Shown one piece after another: positions 21,662-32,885 of a DNA stretch of 64,000 nt (its first letter is position 1; each line of letters opens with the position of its first letter). Under the pieces are notes generated by a model that was given only the letters and a program-made list of their open reading frames with translations, did not search any database and was not told where the DNA came from. Source of the DNA: Cryptomeria japonica (taxonomy: Eukaryota; Streptophyta; Pinopsida; Cupressales; Cupressaceae); contig NC_081407.1 in assembly GCF_030272615.1 (NCBI RefSeq), positions 434,654,730-434,718,729 of the forward strand, given 5' to 3'. The position numbers were made by a program, and so were the translations under genes.

Positions 21662-21835
21662 CTAACACCTTTGATCTTTAACAAGTTTTCTTGTAGGAAA
21701 TCTCATTGACAGGTTGATTAGCTCTTTCAGTGCACAGATTAGCTCTCTCGGGTTCCAGATTTGCCTTCTTGGCCTCTTATGTAGCGTTTCAACACCTCAA
21801 ATGGCATTTTTGGGAGATTTCTCAACTCTGTTTTT

Positions 21836-22105
21836 ATGTTTTTCTGTACTTTAGCGCTTTTAGTCTATATTTTAGCATTTTTGGTCTATCTTGCAATGAT
21901 TTTGGTTTGTTTTGCAAAGCTTTTGGTTTGTTTTGCAGCACTTTTGGTTTGTTATGCAGCACTTCTGGTCAATTTTGCAGCGTTTTCGATCAATTCGGCA
22001 ACATTTCTAGTGTTTAGAATACTGTTTTTGGTTAATTGGACAACGTTCTTGGAACATTTGACAGTGTTCTTGGTCAATTTGATAGCGTTTTCAGTTTTTC
22101 ATTGA
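21836..22105 (+). repeat. 21-bp-period array 1
   Basis: Units of the form TTTTGGTTTGTTTTGCAGCAC recur at 21-bp spacing with increasing divergence to the right. Because 21 is a multiple of 3, open frames run through it by periodicity; they show hydrophobic heptads such as FAALLVC and have no other coding evidence. Confidence 0.8.
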
Positions 22106-23195
22106 TTTTTCTAATGTGGTATTCTGCATTCCTCATTTCTCCTTCCGGACTATCATTTTCTTGAACCTAATTTCCAGTTTGTTGATTTTGCAGGTACTTA
22201 TTTCGCTATGAAAGATTGGAGTCATAAACCATTTCGCTATCAAAGAATGCAATATAAACTACTAACTTTGTTTGCAGCCGCGAGATTTTGCACTTATTTT
22301 TGATAAATTAGGCACATAGACTAATTACAATAGAAATGAACAAACATGTCTTTATGTGTTTTTGATGATAAGTGAGTATGTTCTCACCTTTCTTAGGTGA
22401 TCAGAAAGCTAGACTCATCTTTTCTTTTCAATAGTGCATATCTTTAGCAGGCTTGCCCTCCCGAGGAGCCTATAAGGCCAAAGCCATTAAGGTCGGTGAG
22501 AGGGGAACGACCCAAGTGGGAACGGCTAACACCAAGTACTCCAACCCACTATAAAATAAATGTGATTTGATGAAAATCAAGTGAATGGCAGTCTCGAGAA
22601 TAGCTCTCCTTCTTACCTTCGGGTATATCAAACCTTGGTTTTCAAGGCTGGGAGACCTCTTAATTGAGTTTATACCCCGACGTGTTGAACGGATCCCTTA
22701 CTAGTTCCAATTAAAATTAGAAGCTACCCAGTTTATCTCTGAATGTTATTAATTTCTTAGTGCATGGAGGGGGAATAATCTCTCCTTAAGATACTCACCA
22801 CATGTCCCTCTTGAGCGTATGTGCGAACTCCCCTTTTGAGACCTTATTGCTAGGCTCATAATGGGACTCCAATAGCTCTCGCAAAGGAAAAAACACGGGC
22901 GCCCTTTAGGGGGTGACAAGGCTATGTGAGATGACAGGGTGCCAAGTGTGGGCTAAGAACTAATAATGAAGCCAATCTCCTTAGGATAGACTGAATGATG
23001 TGTTTTCAATTGTTCAAAACCCGTGAAAACTTGGGATTTATTTAAAACTTCTTGAACATACACTTTATGTGTCCTTTGGGACAAAAATAAAATTTGAATT
23101 TTGTGTTTGTAAGTCAGGTCAAGAGATCATCCATTGAAATACAAAAAAAATTGCAAACTCAAACTTCAAATTGTCAAATTTACAAGTTTCACTGC
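22106..23195 (+). other. Non-coding leader of the Tat element
   Basis: I see no open coding frame of substance. The segment lies between the first and second 21-bp arrays and belongs to the long 5' leader. Confidence 0.5.
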
Positions 23196-23545
23196 AAATT
23201 AGCTCTTTCGGTCCAAAAAGTCGCTCTCACGGTCCAAACAGTCACTCTCACGATCCAAACAGTAGCTATCATAGTCCAAACAATTGCTCTCACGGGTCCA
23301 AACAATTGCTCTCACAGTCCAAATAGTAGCTCTCATGGTCCAAACAATCACTCTCACGGTCCAAACAGTGGCTCTCACGGTCCAAATAGTAGGTCTTTCG
23401 GTCCAAACAGTAGCTCTCACGACCCAAACAGTCACTCTCACAATCTAAACAGTCGCTCTTTCAGTCCAAACAGTCACTCTTTCAGCCCAAACGATAGCTC
23501 TCACAGTCTAAATAATAGCTCTCACGGTCCAAACGTCAGGTCTCT
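23196..23545 (+). repeat. 21-bp-period array 2
   Basis: About sixteen units of the form AGCTCTCACGGTCCAAACAGT. In the plus frame beginning at 23094 they read as a heptapeptide repeat S-H-G-P-N-S-x; on the minus strand they also stay open. This is a minisatellite inside a retroelement leader rather than a proven gene. Confidence 0.9.
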
Positions 23546-23689
23546 TGGTATGAATGTTAGCTTTCTCATATTTCAACATTAACTCTCCAAGGTTGAGCTT
23601 GCTAGGTATAAACATAAATTTTCTCATTCTACACATTAGCTCTTGGGGTCAAAATAACCATTGTCCAAGTTCTAAAATCACTAATTTAA

Positions 23690-24065
23690 ACTTTAGAGTT
23701 CTTGGTCTAAACATCAGAGCTTCTTGTCTAAACAACAACTCTCTTGGTCTAAACAACAACTCTTCTAGTCTAAACAACAACTCTTCTGGTCTAAACAGTA
23801 GCTCTCTTGGTTTAAACAACATAGTTTCTGGTCTAAACAAGAGCTCTCTTGGTCCAAACAACAACTTTCGTGGTCGAAACAACAACTCTCTTAGTTTAAA
23901 CAATAGAGTTATTGGTCTAAATTTCAGCACTCTTGGTTTAAACGTTAGCTCTTCTGGTCTAAATGTCAGCTCTCTTGGTCTAAACGTCAACTCTTCTGGT
24001 CTAAATGTCAGCTCTCTTGGTCTAAACAAGAGCTCTTTTGGGTTGAATGTCAAAATTCTCATGTT
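23690..24065 (+). repeat. 21-bp-period array 3
   Basis: Units of the form AGCTCTCTTGGTCTAAACAAC, near 21-bp spacing, about seventeen copies. The plus frame reads S-L-G-L-N-x-S heptads, in a different frame phase from array 2. Confidence 0.9.
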
Positions 24066-24229
24066 TTAACACTAGATCTCCTAGTTTGCACTTGCTAGGT
24101 CTAAATATCAGTTATCTGTGTCTGAAAATCAAAAAGTTAGGTCAAAACAACAATCTCCTAAGTTCAAACACCCAATTTGCTGAGTTTAAACATCATTGTT
24201 TTGAACTTTAGAGTCACTACACTACAAAA

Positions 24230-24560
24230 TAGCATTTTTGGTCTGTTCCTCAACATACCTTGTCAGTTTGTCAGTGTTTCTGGTCAGTATAGAAGCGTTT
24301 TTGGTTATTATAGTAGCATTTATGGTAAGTTTGTCAACATTAGGTCAGTTTGTCAACGTTTTTGGTCAGTTTAGCAGCATTTCTGGTCAGGATAGCAACG
24401 TTCTTGGCCAGTTTGTCAATGTTTCTGGTCAGTTTGTCAGTGTTTCTAGTCCATATAGCAGCGTTTCTGGTCGGTATAGCAACGTTTCTGGTCAATATAG
24501 CAGCATTCTCGGTAATTTTAGTTGTGTTTCTAGTCATTTTGTTAGCGTTTCTGGTAAACT
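24230..24560 (+). repeat. 21-bp-period array 4
   Basis: About fifteen units of the form TTTCTGGTCAGTTTGTCAACG. The sequence is close to array 1 in layout (TTTnTGGT...TGnCA). The plus frame reads V-S-G-Q-x-S-x heptads. Confidence 0.88.
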
Positions 24561-25449
24561 GCACCAAAATCATAAAACAAAAACAACCCATTTCTCAGAC
24601 AGTCAAACATAGAGACTAGGTCATCTTCTTGGGTCACTCAATCAAGTTATCTTTTGTTAAAATAGATTCAAAGCTAGACACACTAAGGTTATCAAGTATT
24701 CATCTCCAACAAGTTTAAGATCTAACATCTGAAAGTGCAACATCACACCTTCTTTGATAAACTGATCACTCAAAACATATTTTCTCGTCAGGATCTATCA
24801 TCCTCTATCACAAAACTGCAACGTTTGATCAGGATAACCTTGTCCCACATCATAGGATATATCGTTCCTATTGGACTTGGTTTTATCAAAACCATCATCA
24901 TTGCACTCCAAACTAAGATCGAAAAACTTACAAATCTACAAATACTTGAATTATCTTTTCATGTCATATCACTCTATCATACCTACATTGACAATTGGTC
25001 ACTTATCGAAACACCTTCTAGACAATTGGATTCGTGCACAATATTCAACACATGTGTATGCCCGTATAGAAACATTCAAAATAGCTTAAGATCATAGAAA
25101 CATGGAATACTAAAGAAAAATACAAGAAGAAGACATAACAGGTCAACATATCAGAGAAATCAAACAAGTCCAAAATCAAAAGCCAACTATGTAAAAACCT
25201 CACAAGGATTCAAATGCATCTCCAAAGAAAGGTGGCTCTTTTATGCAACTCTTAAAGAGATCCCTAAAGGATTTTTGTTGAGGAAGATCAAAATCGCGCA
25301 CCTATGTCTAGCAATGGCTCATCCCCCCATAAGCAAATTGACTCTCAAAAGGCATCTATTCCTACACCTCTTAAAAACTTGCAAGAACCTTCCGTAGCAT
25401 GCTCACCAAATAATACACCCAAGGATGAAGTCCCCAAGGGATATCTATA
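24561..25449 (+). other. Degenerate region where Tat gag is expected
   Basis: No gag domain or zinc knuckle is recognisable. Frames at 24735-25097 have no diagnostic features. The segment joins the leader arrays to the protease region, so gag has been lost or has decayed beyond recognition. Confidence 0.4.
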
Positions 25450-26013
25450 ATGGCCATCAAACCTATTTTAGAGGATCCTATTCAAAGCCCATCTCCTTCG
25501 TATCTAAGCATTGATTCCTTGCAACATCCTCATAACGCTCCCTTGCAAATTGAAGACCTCATTCATAGAACGCTTGTTAAATGTGTCCTAATAGATGGGG
25601 GAGCTAGCTTAAACATTTGATCATTGAGTCTTGTCCATGCTCTAGGTTATTATGAAGATGTAGTTGATCCCCATAAAAATATCACATTCAAATAATATGA
25701 TGAAGAAGAGCATTCCTCTAACAGAATTGTGATATTACCCATCAAAGTGGGACCTTTGCAGAAAGACACAACATGGAAAGTCCCAGACTTGGATTTATCA
25801 TACAACATACTCTTGGGAAGACCATGGATACATGACATACAGGCTATTCCATCAACATATCATCAGTGCCTGAAGTTTCCATACAATGGGCAGGAAATCA
25901 CGATCTCAGCAGACTCAAATCCATTACAGTGTTGTAGTAATCTGAAACGGGCTCGAGGGGTTATTATTCCACATAACAGAGAGACATCATCTTCAAGCAC
26001 AAAATCCAAATAA
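25450..26013 (+). pseudogene. Tat-lineage gypsy aspartic protease, degenerate
   Basis: An ATG at 25450 opens a frame reading MAIKPILEDP, then KCVLIDGGASLNI, where the retropepsin triad D-S/T-G is D-G-G. After in-frame stops it continues to DLSYNILLGRPWIHDIQAIP and HQCLKFPYNGQEI, the characteristic flap-distal LLGRPWIH motif of plant Tat elements. Protease would process the polyprotein. Stops follow the triad (about 25617), near 25695, and at 26011-26013. The same frame continues through the G-patch, RNase H and integrase regions to 28392. Confidence 0.85.
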
Positions 26014-26031
26014 AAATCATTTGCCTCAATT

Positions 26032-26601
26032 ATGTCAAGTATGGAAAAACAAATGCAACTAAGAGATCGAGGGAACAAAGAATATTCACTGTCGCAATTA
26101 CCACTTTCTCCTAAATCCTATGGAAAACCATCAAACTCTCAACAACAACCAATTGTGATATATCTTCCAATATTTGGTGGAGCATTTGTTAGTGATGGGA
26201 CCTTATCAAAGGAAACAAAAGACAAAGATGTGCTACAATGGCTATACAAGGATGAAGAAGTCCAACAAAAGATCAATAATGTCAAAATATCTACAGAAAA
26301 ATATGGAAAAGGATTTAAAATTCTTCAAAAAATGGGATGCACTGGAACGGGTCCTGTAGGAAAAATAAAAGAAGGTATCTCAGAACCTATACAGCCTCAT
26401 ACTCAGCAGGCTATAGGCAAATTAGGCTCAGGGTATGGACGAGTTACTCTACAAGAGGACACATCTTCTAAGCAACAAAAAGATGAACATGATAACAGAC
26501 AAGAGCATCTTGCAATTGAAAGGGAAGAAGAAGATGTAGATGTTGATATAGTTCATGCGTTTGTAGAACAAACATTAGGAACTAGCCCACTTGAATCATA
26601 A
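26032..26601 (+). pseudogene. G-patch domain segment of the Tat polyprotein
   Basis: The 189-codon open stretch holds a G-patch near residues 85-130: KYGKGFKILQKMGCTGTGPV, then GKIKEGISEPIQPH and GKLGSGYGRV. The family pattern is G-x-x-I-L-x-K-M-G-[YW]-x-x-G-x-G-L-G-K. The motif is therefore nearly intact, with the aromatic replaced by Cys. G-patches bind RNA and activate DEAH helicases in cellular proteins. They occur in betaretroviral protease regions and in some plant gypsy elements, between protease and RT as here. It is in the same frame as the protease and RNase H regions, separated by single stops. Confidence 0.8.
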
Positions 26602-26721
26602 TCACATTCGGTTGACTTAGACTTAATCGAGGACAATCAAGAGCTATTTGCAAGAGGTCATTCTGACGAGAGTATCATTCCTGACATTGAAATACATATT
26701 GAAAACTTTGACATCTCTATC

Positions 26722-27639
26722 ATGACCCCTAATATCTTTGAAATAATTCAACCTGAGGATCCTTTACCCTTAATCCATCCTGAACTTATGGAGTGGGAAA
26801 ATGAAAGACATACTACCACCATTGATACCTTTCCTAATGACCATGCCATATCCTTATACCTCAATACAATCGAACCCGCAACAACTCTCACCAGGGATTT
26901 CGCTAGCACATCTTCCAATCAAGTGGGTGCCAAATCTCCTAGTCGCAAAAGTGAAAATAAAGAAAACAATATCAGCTCTACTGCTGAAAACCATTTATTG
27001 GCAACATTAGACCGAGAAAAAGTAAAAAGAAAGGACGCATCTAATGGTGAAAACCTCCTCGAGGCACCGGAAGATGGGAGATTTGACACCTTACCTAAAT
27101 ACTATCAAGAGAGGTCATATATCATGATAGAACCAACAGAGGTAGTTAACATTGGCACAACTGATCACCCAAAGATTCTACATCCAACAACTTCTCTATC
27201 AGAACAAGAAGGACAAAAATATTTGGAACTCTTAAAAAGATGGCAAATCAATTTTACTTTGTCATATGTAGACATTCCAGGGTTAGATCTAGATCTTATA
27301 ATGCATCACCAAGATGTAAGTCCAAGAGCATGCATCAATAATGGAACACAATATGGACCAGGAGCAGGCATTCTATTCATCACCTCGCAAGGTCACACAA
27401 TTCCAAAGGCATATAAATTGAGTTTTCCATGCACCAACAATACAACAAAATATGAAGCTTTGGTCACAGGAATCAAGATGGCCATAAAATGGAACATTAC
27501 ACAGCTACAGGTCTTTGGAGACTCTCAACTCGTCATCAATCAAATCAATGAAGATTATCAAACAAAGGATGTAAGGCTAATGCCTTATAAGAAGATGGTT
27601 GATGATGTCAAGAAATACTTTGTCGAAATAACTTTTTAG
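26722..27639 (+). pseudogene. Tat pol segment: RT start joined to RNase H, RT core deleted
   Basis: The first 185 codons are linker, ending FTLSYVDIPGLDLDLIMHH, which is the conserved start of a Tat RT (F-x-W-S-Y-x-D-M-P-G-L-D). Within a few codons the frame moves to NNGTQYGPGAGILFITSQGH, FPCTNNTTKYEALVTGIKMA and LQVFGDSQLVINQINEDYQ, the RNase H that follows RT. The RT fingers, palm and YxDD box are missing, so an internal in-frame deletion removed them around 27310-27340. The RNase H also lacks the first Asp (NNG for DGA). Confidence 0.85.
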
Positions 27640-29085
27640 AAAATTTTGAGAAATGACAACAAAGAAGCAGACGCCATGGCAACACTTGCTTCTCTCCTTC
27701 AGACACAGGAAAATCAAGAGCATTACGAATTCCTGGTGGAAGAGTAGTTTTACCTTGCACATGATTGTCCTGATTCCCAAATCATCTGTCACCTTGTTGG
27801 GCATGATTCCTCCCACTATGGCCAAATTTATACATACCTGAATGATAACACCCTCCCTCTTGACTTGTCAAAAAACCAAAAGAGAAATTTCATCCGCCAA
27901 TCCTCCCATTATACTCTTGTCGCAGATACCCTTTTTAAACGAGGTCTGGACGGTACTCTTTTAAGATGTCTCAATCAAGAAGAATCTAAGAAGGCCTTAA
28001 ATAAAGTTCATAACGTCATCTGTGGCACTCATTCAAGTGGTCTTACCCTTTCAAAAAAACTCATACACTTGGGCTATTATTGGTCAACTATGGAACGAGA
28101 TTCTTTTCAGATAGCTAAAACATGCAAACAATATCAGATCCATAGAAATTTAATTCATGCACCAACACAAGAGCTTCATGCTTTGGAAACATTTTGGTCG
28201 TTCTGCCAATGGGGTCTTGATCTAGTAGGAAAGATAAACCCTCCTTCATCAAATGGTCACAAATTCATCCTTTTAGCTACAAAATATTTTATAAAATGGA
28301 TTGAGGTGGTACCTCTAACAAATATCATAGGAAAAACAAATTTCTGCATTTATCTTGAACTACATCATATGTCGTTATGGCATTACCCATGACCATTATC
28401 ATGGATAATGGGTGATCGTTCAAGAACCAGGATGTACAAGAGCTTTGTGAGAAATTTCAGATACAACATAGATTCTCCACACCCTACTATCCACAAGGGA
28501 ATGGACAAGAAAATGCATCAAACAAAACAATTTTAAAAATCCTCAAAAAGACAGTAAATGATGTTGGCAGAGATTGGCATATTCAATTAAACCCTGCTCT
28601 ATGGGCCTACCATACTAGTATTCACACACCAACAGGAGCCACATCATTCTCTCATGTTTATGGATCAGAAGCAATACTGCCAATAGAAGTAGAGATACCT
28701 TCTCTACGAGTATCATTAAAAGGTCTTATCCCAGATGAAGAACAACGAGTATCTAGATTGCAAGAGAGAGAATTAATCCATGAATGAAGACATAATGCCT
28801 TTGATCATTTAAAGGTATATCAACAAAGAATGTGCTGCAGTTATAATCACAAGGTCAAACCACGAGCCTTTCAAGTTGGAGAACTAGTACTAAAGGAAAA
28901 TCCACGCAATCAGTCAGATCAAGAAAAGAAAGGGAAGTTTGAACCAAACTGGTTAGGTCCGTTTGTGGTCACAACAGTATTTGGGTCAGGAGCATATCAA
29001 CTATCAACATAGGATGGGGATCAACTCAAGGAACCCATCAATAGCATACATATGAAGAAGTTTTATGTCTGGAAAAGCAAAAAAA
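27640..29085 (+). pseudogene. Tat-lineage gypsy integrase, frameshifted
   Basis: The frame continues from RNase H (NDNKEADAMATLASLLQ) into the H2C2 zinc region: HNVICGTHSSGLTLSKKL, GYYWSTMERDSFQIAKTC, then KQYQIH where the second Cys of C-x-x-C is Tyr. The core starts WGLDLVGKINPPSSNGHKF (first Asp). Two frame breaks at about 28330-28410 follow. The second Asp is at MDNG, and STPYYPQGNGQENASNKT carries the altered Glu region. NPALWAYHTSIHTPTGATS and the tail KGKFEPNWLGPFVVTTVFG, then SGAYQLST, complete it. The enzyme is inactive as written. Confidence 0.88.
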
Positions 29086-30129
29086 TCCAAAAACAGTGGA
29101 AAAACTAGAAAAATCCAAAAACAGTGGAAAAGCAGAAAAATCCAAAAAAGTAGAAAAGTAGAAAAATCCCCCAAAAAAGTGAAAAAGCAAAAAAAAAAAA
29201 CAAAAACAGTGAAAAACAAAAAAAAATCAAATATGAGAAAAAGTGCAATAAAAATAGATGGTGAAAACTTGGCAAACAGGCGCTATCTGTCAGCTAGCTC
29301 TTCCATCTATTGGTCCATGCATCCATCTGCTTGCATTCATTTCCATCAATGTTATTCATATCCATAATAAAGCCTTTGTACATACGCAAGCATCACAGGT
29401 GATTTCTCCCCATGGTTTGGATCATTGCATATATCATAATAAAGTTTGTTTCTAGATTGGGGAAAAATCCTGAACCTAGCTGGGGGCAAAAAAATTCATT
29501 GTTTTGAGCTTAATCAAATAGGTAGAACAACAATTAGGCAACACTTGTCAAGCGAAAACTGAGACACATCCAACATTGAGCACAAGATCAAATTGTCAAC
29601 CATCAACTATCAGATATTAGTCTAAACCTAACAAACATATATCAACGGATGGTATCTTTTGACTAATGATTTTAACACTTTGACAATAATGGCTCAATTA
29701 TTTTTACTTGATTTTTAGCTATCATGATTTCTGAGTGACTCCAGGATGTCTTTGACTAGAGGAACAAGGAAGGAACATGATATTTTCTTGTTTTATGTGT
29801 GTAAATTAATCACTGATATGTGCAAATTTGTCTCAGGACATGATCATTGGAGTATCATTGAAGACATTTCCGATTTGCATATAGAAATGGTTAATACTGT
29901 CTATTTTACACAAGCAACACTCAAGTCATCTTGATTCAGTTGTACCTCGATGCTTGTGCTAACTTGCAATATCAAAATCCAAGTAAGTAGTGCTCAGGTC
30001 AACATGGTTCAATTATACCATTGATGTTTGCACTCACTTCCCACATTTTGAAAATCTCAATGATGACACAATGCAATAACCTAGTGACTAGTCCGATCGT
30101 AGCATTTTAACACTAAGGTCTACTTACAA
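29086..30129 (+). other. 3' untranslated region of the Tat element
   Basis: After the polyprotein a run of AAAAATCC-type A-rich sequence (29086-29230) is followed by about 900 bp with no coding signal. A GCTGGGGGCAAAA run lies at 29479-29491. I found no 3' LTR; the LINE at 30130 interrupts or replaces it. Confidence 0.45.
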
Positions 30130-30147
30130 AATGACATCTACAGAGTT

Positions 30148-31290
30148 TTGAATTTTAATATGGGTAGGCTTCCCTGCAAGTATCTAGGTCTGCCCCTGGA
30201 TAAGGACAATGGTTCGTCTAATTTGTGGGATTCAGTGTTAGATAGGATTAGGAATAAGGTAGCAACCTGGAAAGACAAGAGGCTATCCTTTGCTGGGAGA
30301 GCTACCATGGTCAAATCGGTTTTGGCAGCGATGCCAATCTATCAATTATCATGTATAAACCTCCCTCAGTCCAAAAAGGAAATATTGAATAGACATCTTA
30401 GGTCTTTTTTTGGCAAGGTGCTGAGGAGAAGAAAAAGATCTCCCTTATGGCTTGGGATAAGATCTGTAGGCCAAAGTCAGAAGGGGGTATCGGGATTAAG
30501 AATATTAAGGACCAGAGTAGAGCGCTAGGGGCTAAATTAGTTTGGAGAATGTTCAGATCCCCCCACCTCAAGTGGGCTCAAATCTTATTCCACAAATATC
30601 TTAGAGGTAGGGACCATACTAGCCTCTTTAGGGAATCTTCTCCCTCGAAAGGTTCTTGCATTTGGAATTTTATGTTGGAATGCAGGAAAATAATTTTAGA
30701 TAAATTATCTTGGAATTTGGGCAATGGTGAAGAAGCCCTTTTTTGGATAGATTGTTGGGGAGGTGTCAAGGCCCTTCATAAGAGTGCAGATCTGGAGTAA
30801 TCTAGAGTAGTGTTGGAATCTGTATGGGGTAGGTATGTTAAGGATTACATATCGCCAATTGACAAATATCTAGTTAAGGGTTGGAAATGGAAATCTTTAG
30901 ATTATGTGGATATCCCAGTAGGGAAAAAACAGATGCTCCAAGACATCCTTAATAAGAGAATGGTCACTTTCAATAGGGGGTCAAATACTCTTGTTTGGGA
31001 TGGATCAAAATCGGGAGAGTACACCTCAAAAGATGGTTATAATCTTCTCCTTAGTCAAACACTTCTGTCCCCTCAGTCCTATGTTGGGATAAGATGTGTT
31101 TGCCAAAGGCAGGACTATTTTCATGGTTTGCTCTCCAAAATAAGATTCTAATGGCAGACAGATTTAGGAAAATGGGCTTTGAGGGACCCAGTAGATGCCT
31201 TTTATGTGAAAAGGCAGAAGAGGATAAGGACCATATCCTCCTCAATTGCAATTATGCCTCCAATTGTTGGCTCTAGTTATGTAACAAATT
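30148..31290 (+). pseudogene. LINE ORF2: RT thumb and zinc-binding region
   Basis: Translations in shifting frames give MGRLPCKYLGLPLDKDNG, RLSFAGRATMVKSVLAAMP, INLPQSKKEILNRHLRSFF, then GGIGIKNIKDQSRALGAKLV, GEYTSKDGYNLLLS, AGLFSWFALQNKILMADRF and the zf-RVT motif CLLCEKAEEDKDHILLNC. This is the standard C-terminal half of plant L1 ORF2 upstream of RNase H. Frameshifts lie near 30450, 30800 and 31090. Confidence 0.88.
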
Positions 31291-31327
31291 AGGATGAAGC
31301 TCATCTCTCCCTAATTCCATTCTTGGA

Positions 31328-32078
31328 ATGTTTCAAGCATGGCCCATTCTACATCAACGCTCCCTCTTTGGAGGGCTATGGAAACTGGCCCCATCTTTGG
31401 TTCTTTGGGAACTTTGGAAGGAATGCAATAGCAGACTCTTTAAGGATAAGAAATTGTATTGGCTCCAACTTGTGAATAAAATTGAATCCTCAGTAGTAGA
31501 AACCCTTAATAGCAGGACTTCTAAATTTCCTAGGAAACTTTTTGAGATGACATATTGGGATGAGAAAATGAGAGGCAGATGGTTAGGTCTGAAGATCCCT
31601 CCCTTTGTAAGAATAAGCAATTCTAATAAAATGGAGTTAAGAGAATCCTGCAAATGGAAGGTCCCAAAAAAAGGGTGGGCTAAGCTTAACTTCGATGGTG
31701 CTTCTCGTGGGAATCCAGGTCCTGTAGGGATCGGGTGTTGTCTGCATGATGATGATGGCAGAGAATTAGCTAAGTTGGCCAAACCTATAGGGATTGAATC
31801 CAATAATAAAGTAGAGATTTTAGCCTTAGTTGAAGGCCTCCTCTTATGTTAGAATAGGGGCATTAGTAAGCTTGCCATTGAAGCAGATTCGGGTATTATT
31901 ATCAATGGCCTTAGAAAAGGTTTTCTTCTTAACTAGAAGCTGAATGTGATCTTGTCAAGAGCTCTAAGCCTCCTCAAGGATTTCAAGAAAACAACCTTCA
32001 ATCATATTTATAGAGAAGGTAACTTTAGGGCGGATGAATTAGCTAATGCAGGGGTTGATGGACGGTTCATAAGTTAAG
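31328..32078 (+). pseudogene. LINE RNase H domain
   Basis: The frame includes VPKKGWAKLNFDGASRGNPG, PVGIGCCLHDDDGRELAKL, then ESNNKVEILALVEGLLLC followed by a TAG, AIEADSGIIINGLRKGF, and IYREGNFRADELANAGVDGR. The Asp residues of FDG, EADS and FRADELA are visible. The Glu position in NNxAE reads KVE, one place shifted, so activity is doubtful. Two in-frame stops (about 31850 and 31935) mark decay. ORF2 ends near 32078. Confidence 0.9.
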
Positions 32079-32402
32079 ATAGAGTCCTCCCTCTTGTCCT
32101 AAGAATCTGCAGCAAGGTTTAGACTCTTAGGCTTTTGTTCTCTATTAGTTAAGTTTTGGTATCTCCCCGGGGATTCGTCCCTTGACCTAGCCCCCCTTTA
32201 AGAGGTTGTAGGTTTCGTCAGTGACAGATGGTTAAGACTAGGTCGAAGGTTGTAGAGAAATTTTATCTTGCATTTCTTAAAATCTTGAGTATTCTAAGAC
32301 ATGTTGGATATCAGAGCACGGTCCTCTTCCTTATCACTCTGATTATAAATATCAAAGGTATTCGGGACAAATTCACAATGTATCATTTGTATATGTGCTT
32401 AT

Positions 32403-32443
<41 letters not shown>

Positions 32444-32885
32444 TATATGTAAATGTATGGATGTATTTATATAGAATTATATATATATGGTAACACTCAT
32501 CTACAGGCATATTACTAGTTTAAAGGGGCAATTAGATGCCTTTAAACATATTTATTATGTCATCATCTTGTCAGCACATTATCTTGAGTATTGCCTTCTT
32601 TGGCGGCATACTTAGAATTGATGATGTGACTTCCCTTGTTGTATGAGCCAACTAATATTAAGGAGCTCACTCTACTAGTGGCGACAATATTTATTACCTT
32701 GATCCTGGAGATTGTTTAACTTGCATCACGACCCTTCATCCTTGCTCCTCTGACACTCTTTAGCGATCAAATTGGTCCTTTACTGAGAAAGATGAGTTGT
32801 ATTTCTCGACGCCTTTCAAATCTCAATTAAGACAAGTAAGGGCTTGTTTTGAGCAGATGGTTATCTGAGAAACTCGAAGCTCATT
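32079..32885 (+). other. Non-coding LINE segment between RNase H and the downstream ORF
   Basis: No gene is apparent over most of this stretch. It contains a (CA)n microsatellite at 32406-32440. Short coding-like words near 32775-32870, such as WSFTEKDELYFSTPFKSQLR, may belong to an upstream part of the ORF that follows. Confidence 0.4.
32406..32440. repeat. (CA)n microsatellite
   Basis: About seventeen CA dinucleotides occur in a row with no interruption. Confidence 0.95.

Noticed and set aside
23199-24062. Long open frames on the minus strand across the 21-bp arrays
   Set aside because: A 21-bp period keeps any stop-free frame open in every copy, so these frames follow from periodicity. 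No start, domain or codon evidence supports them.
23196-24560. CRISPR-like array of short repeats
   Set aside because: The units are contiguous and diverged with no unique spacers, and the genome is plant nuclear. It is a minisatellite.
24735-25097. 120-codon plus-strand frame in the Tat gag position
   Set aside because: It has no capsid or zinc-knuckle motif, and overlapping frames are equally open. I treat it as non-coding relic.
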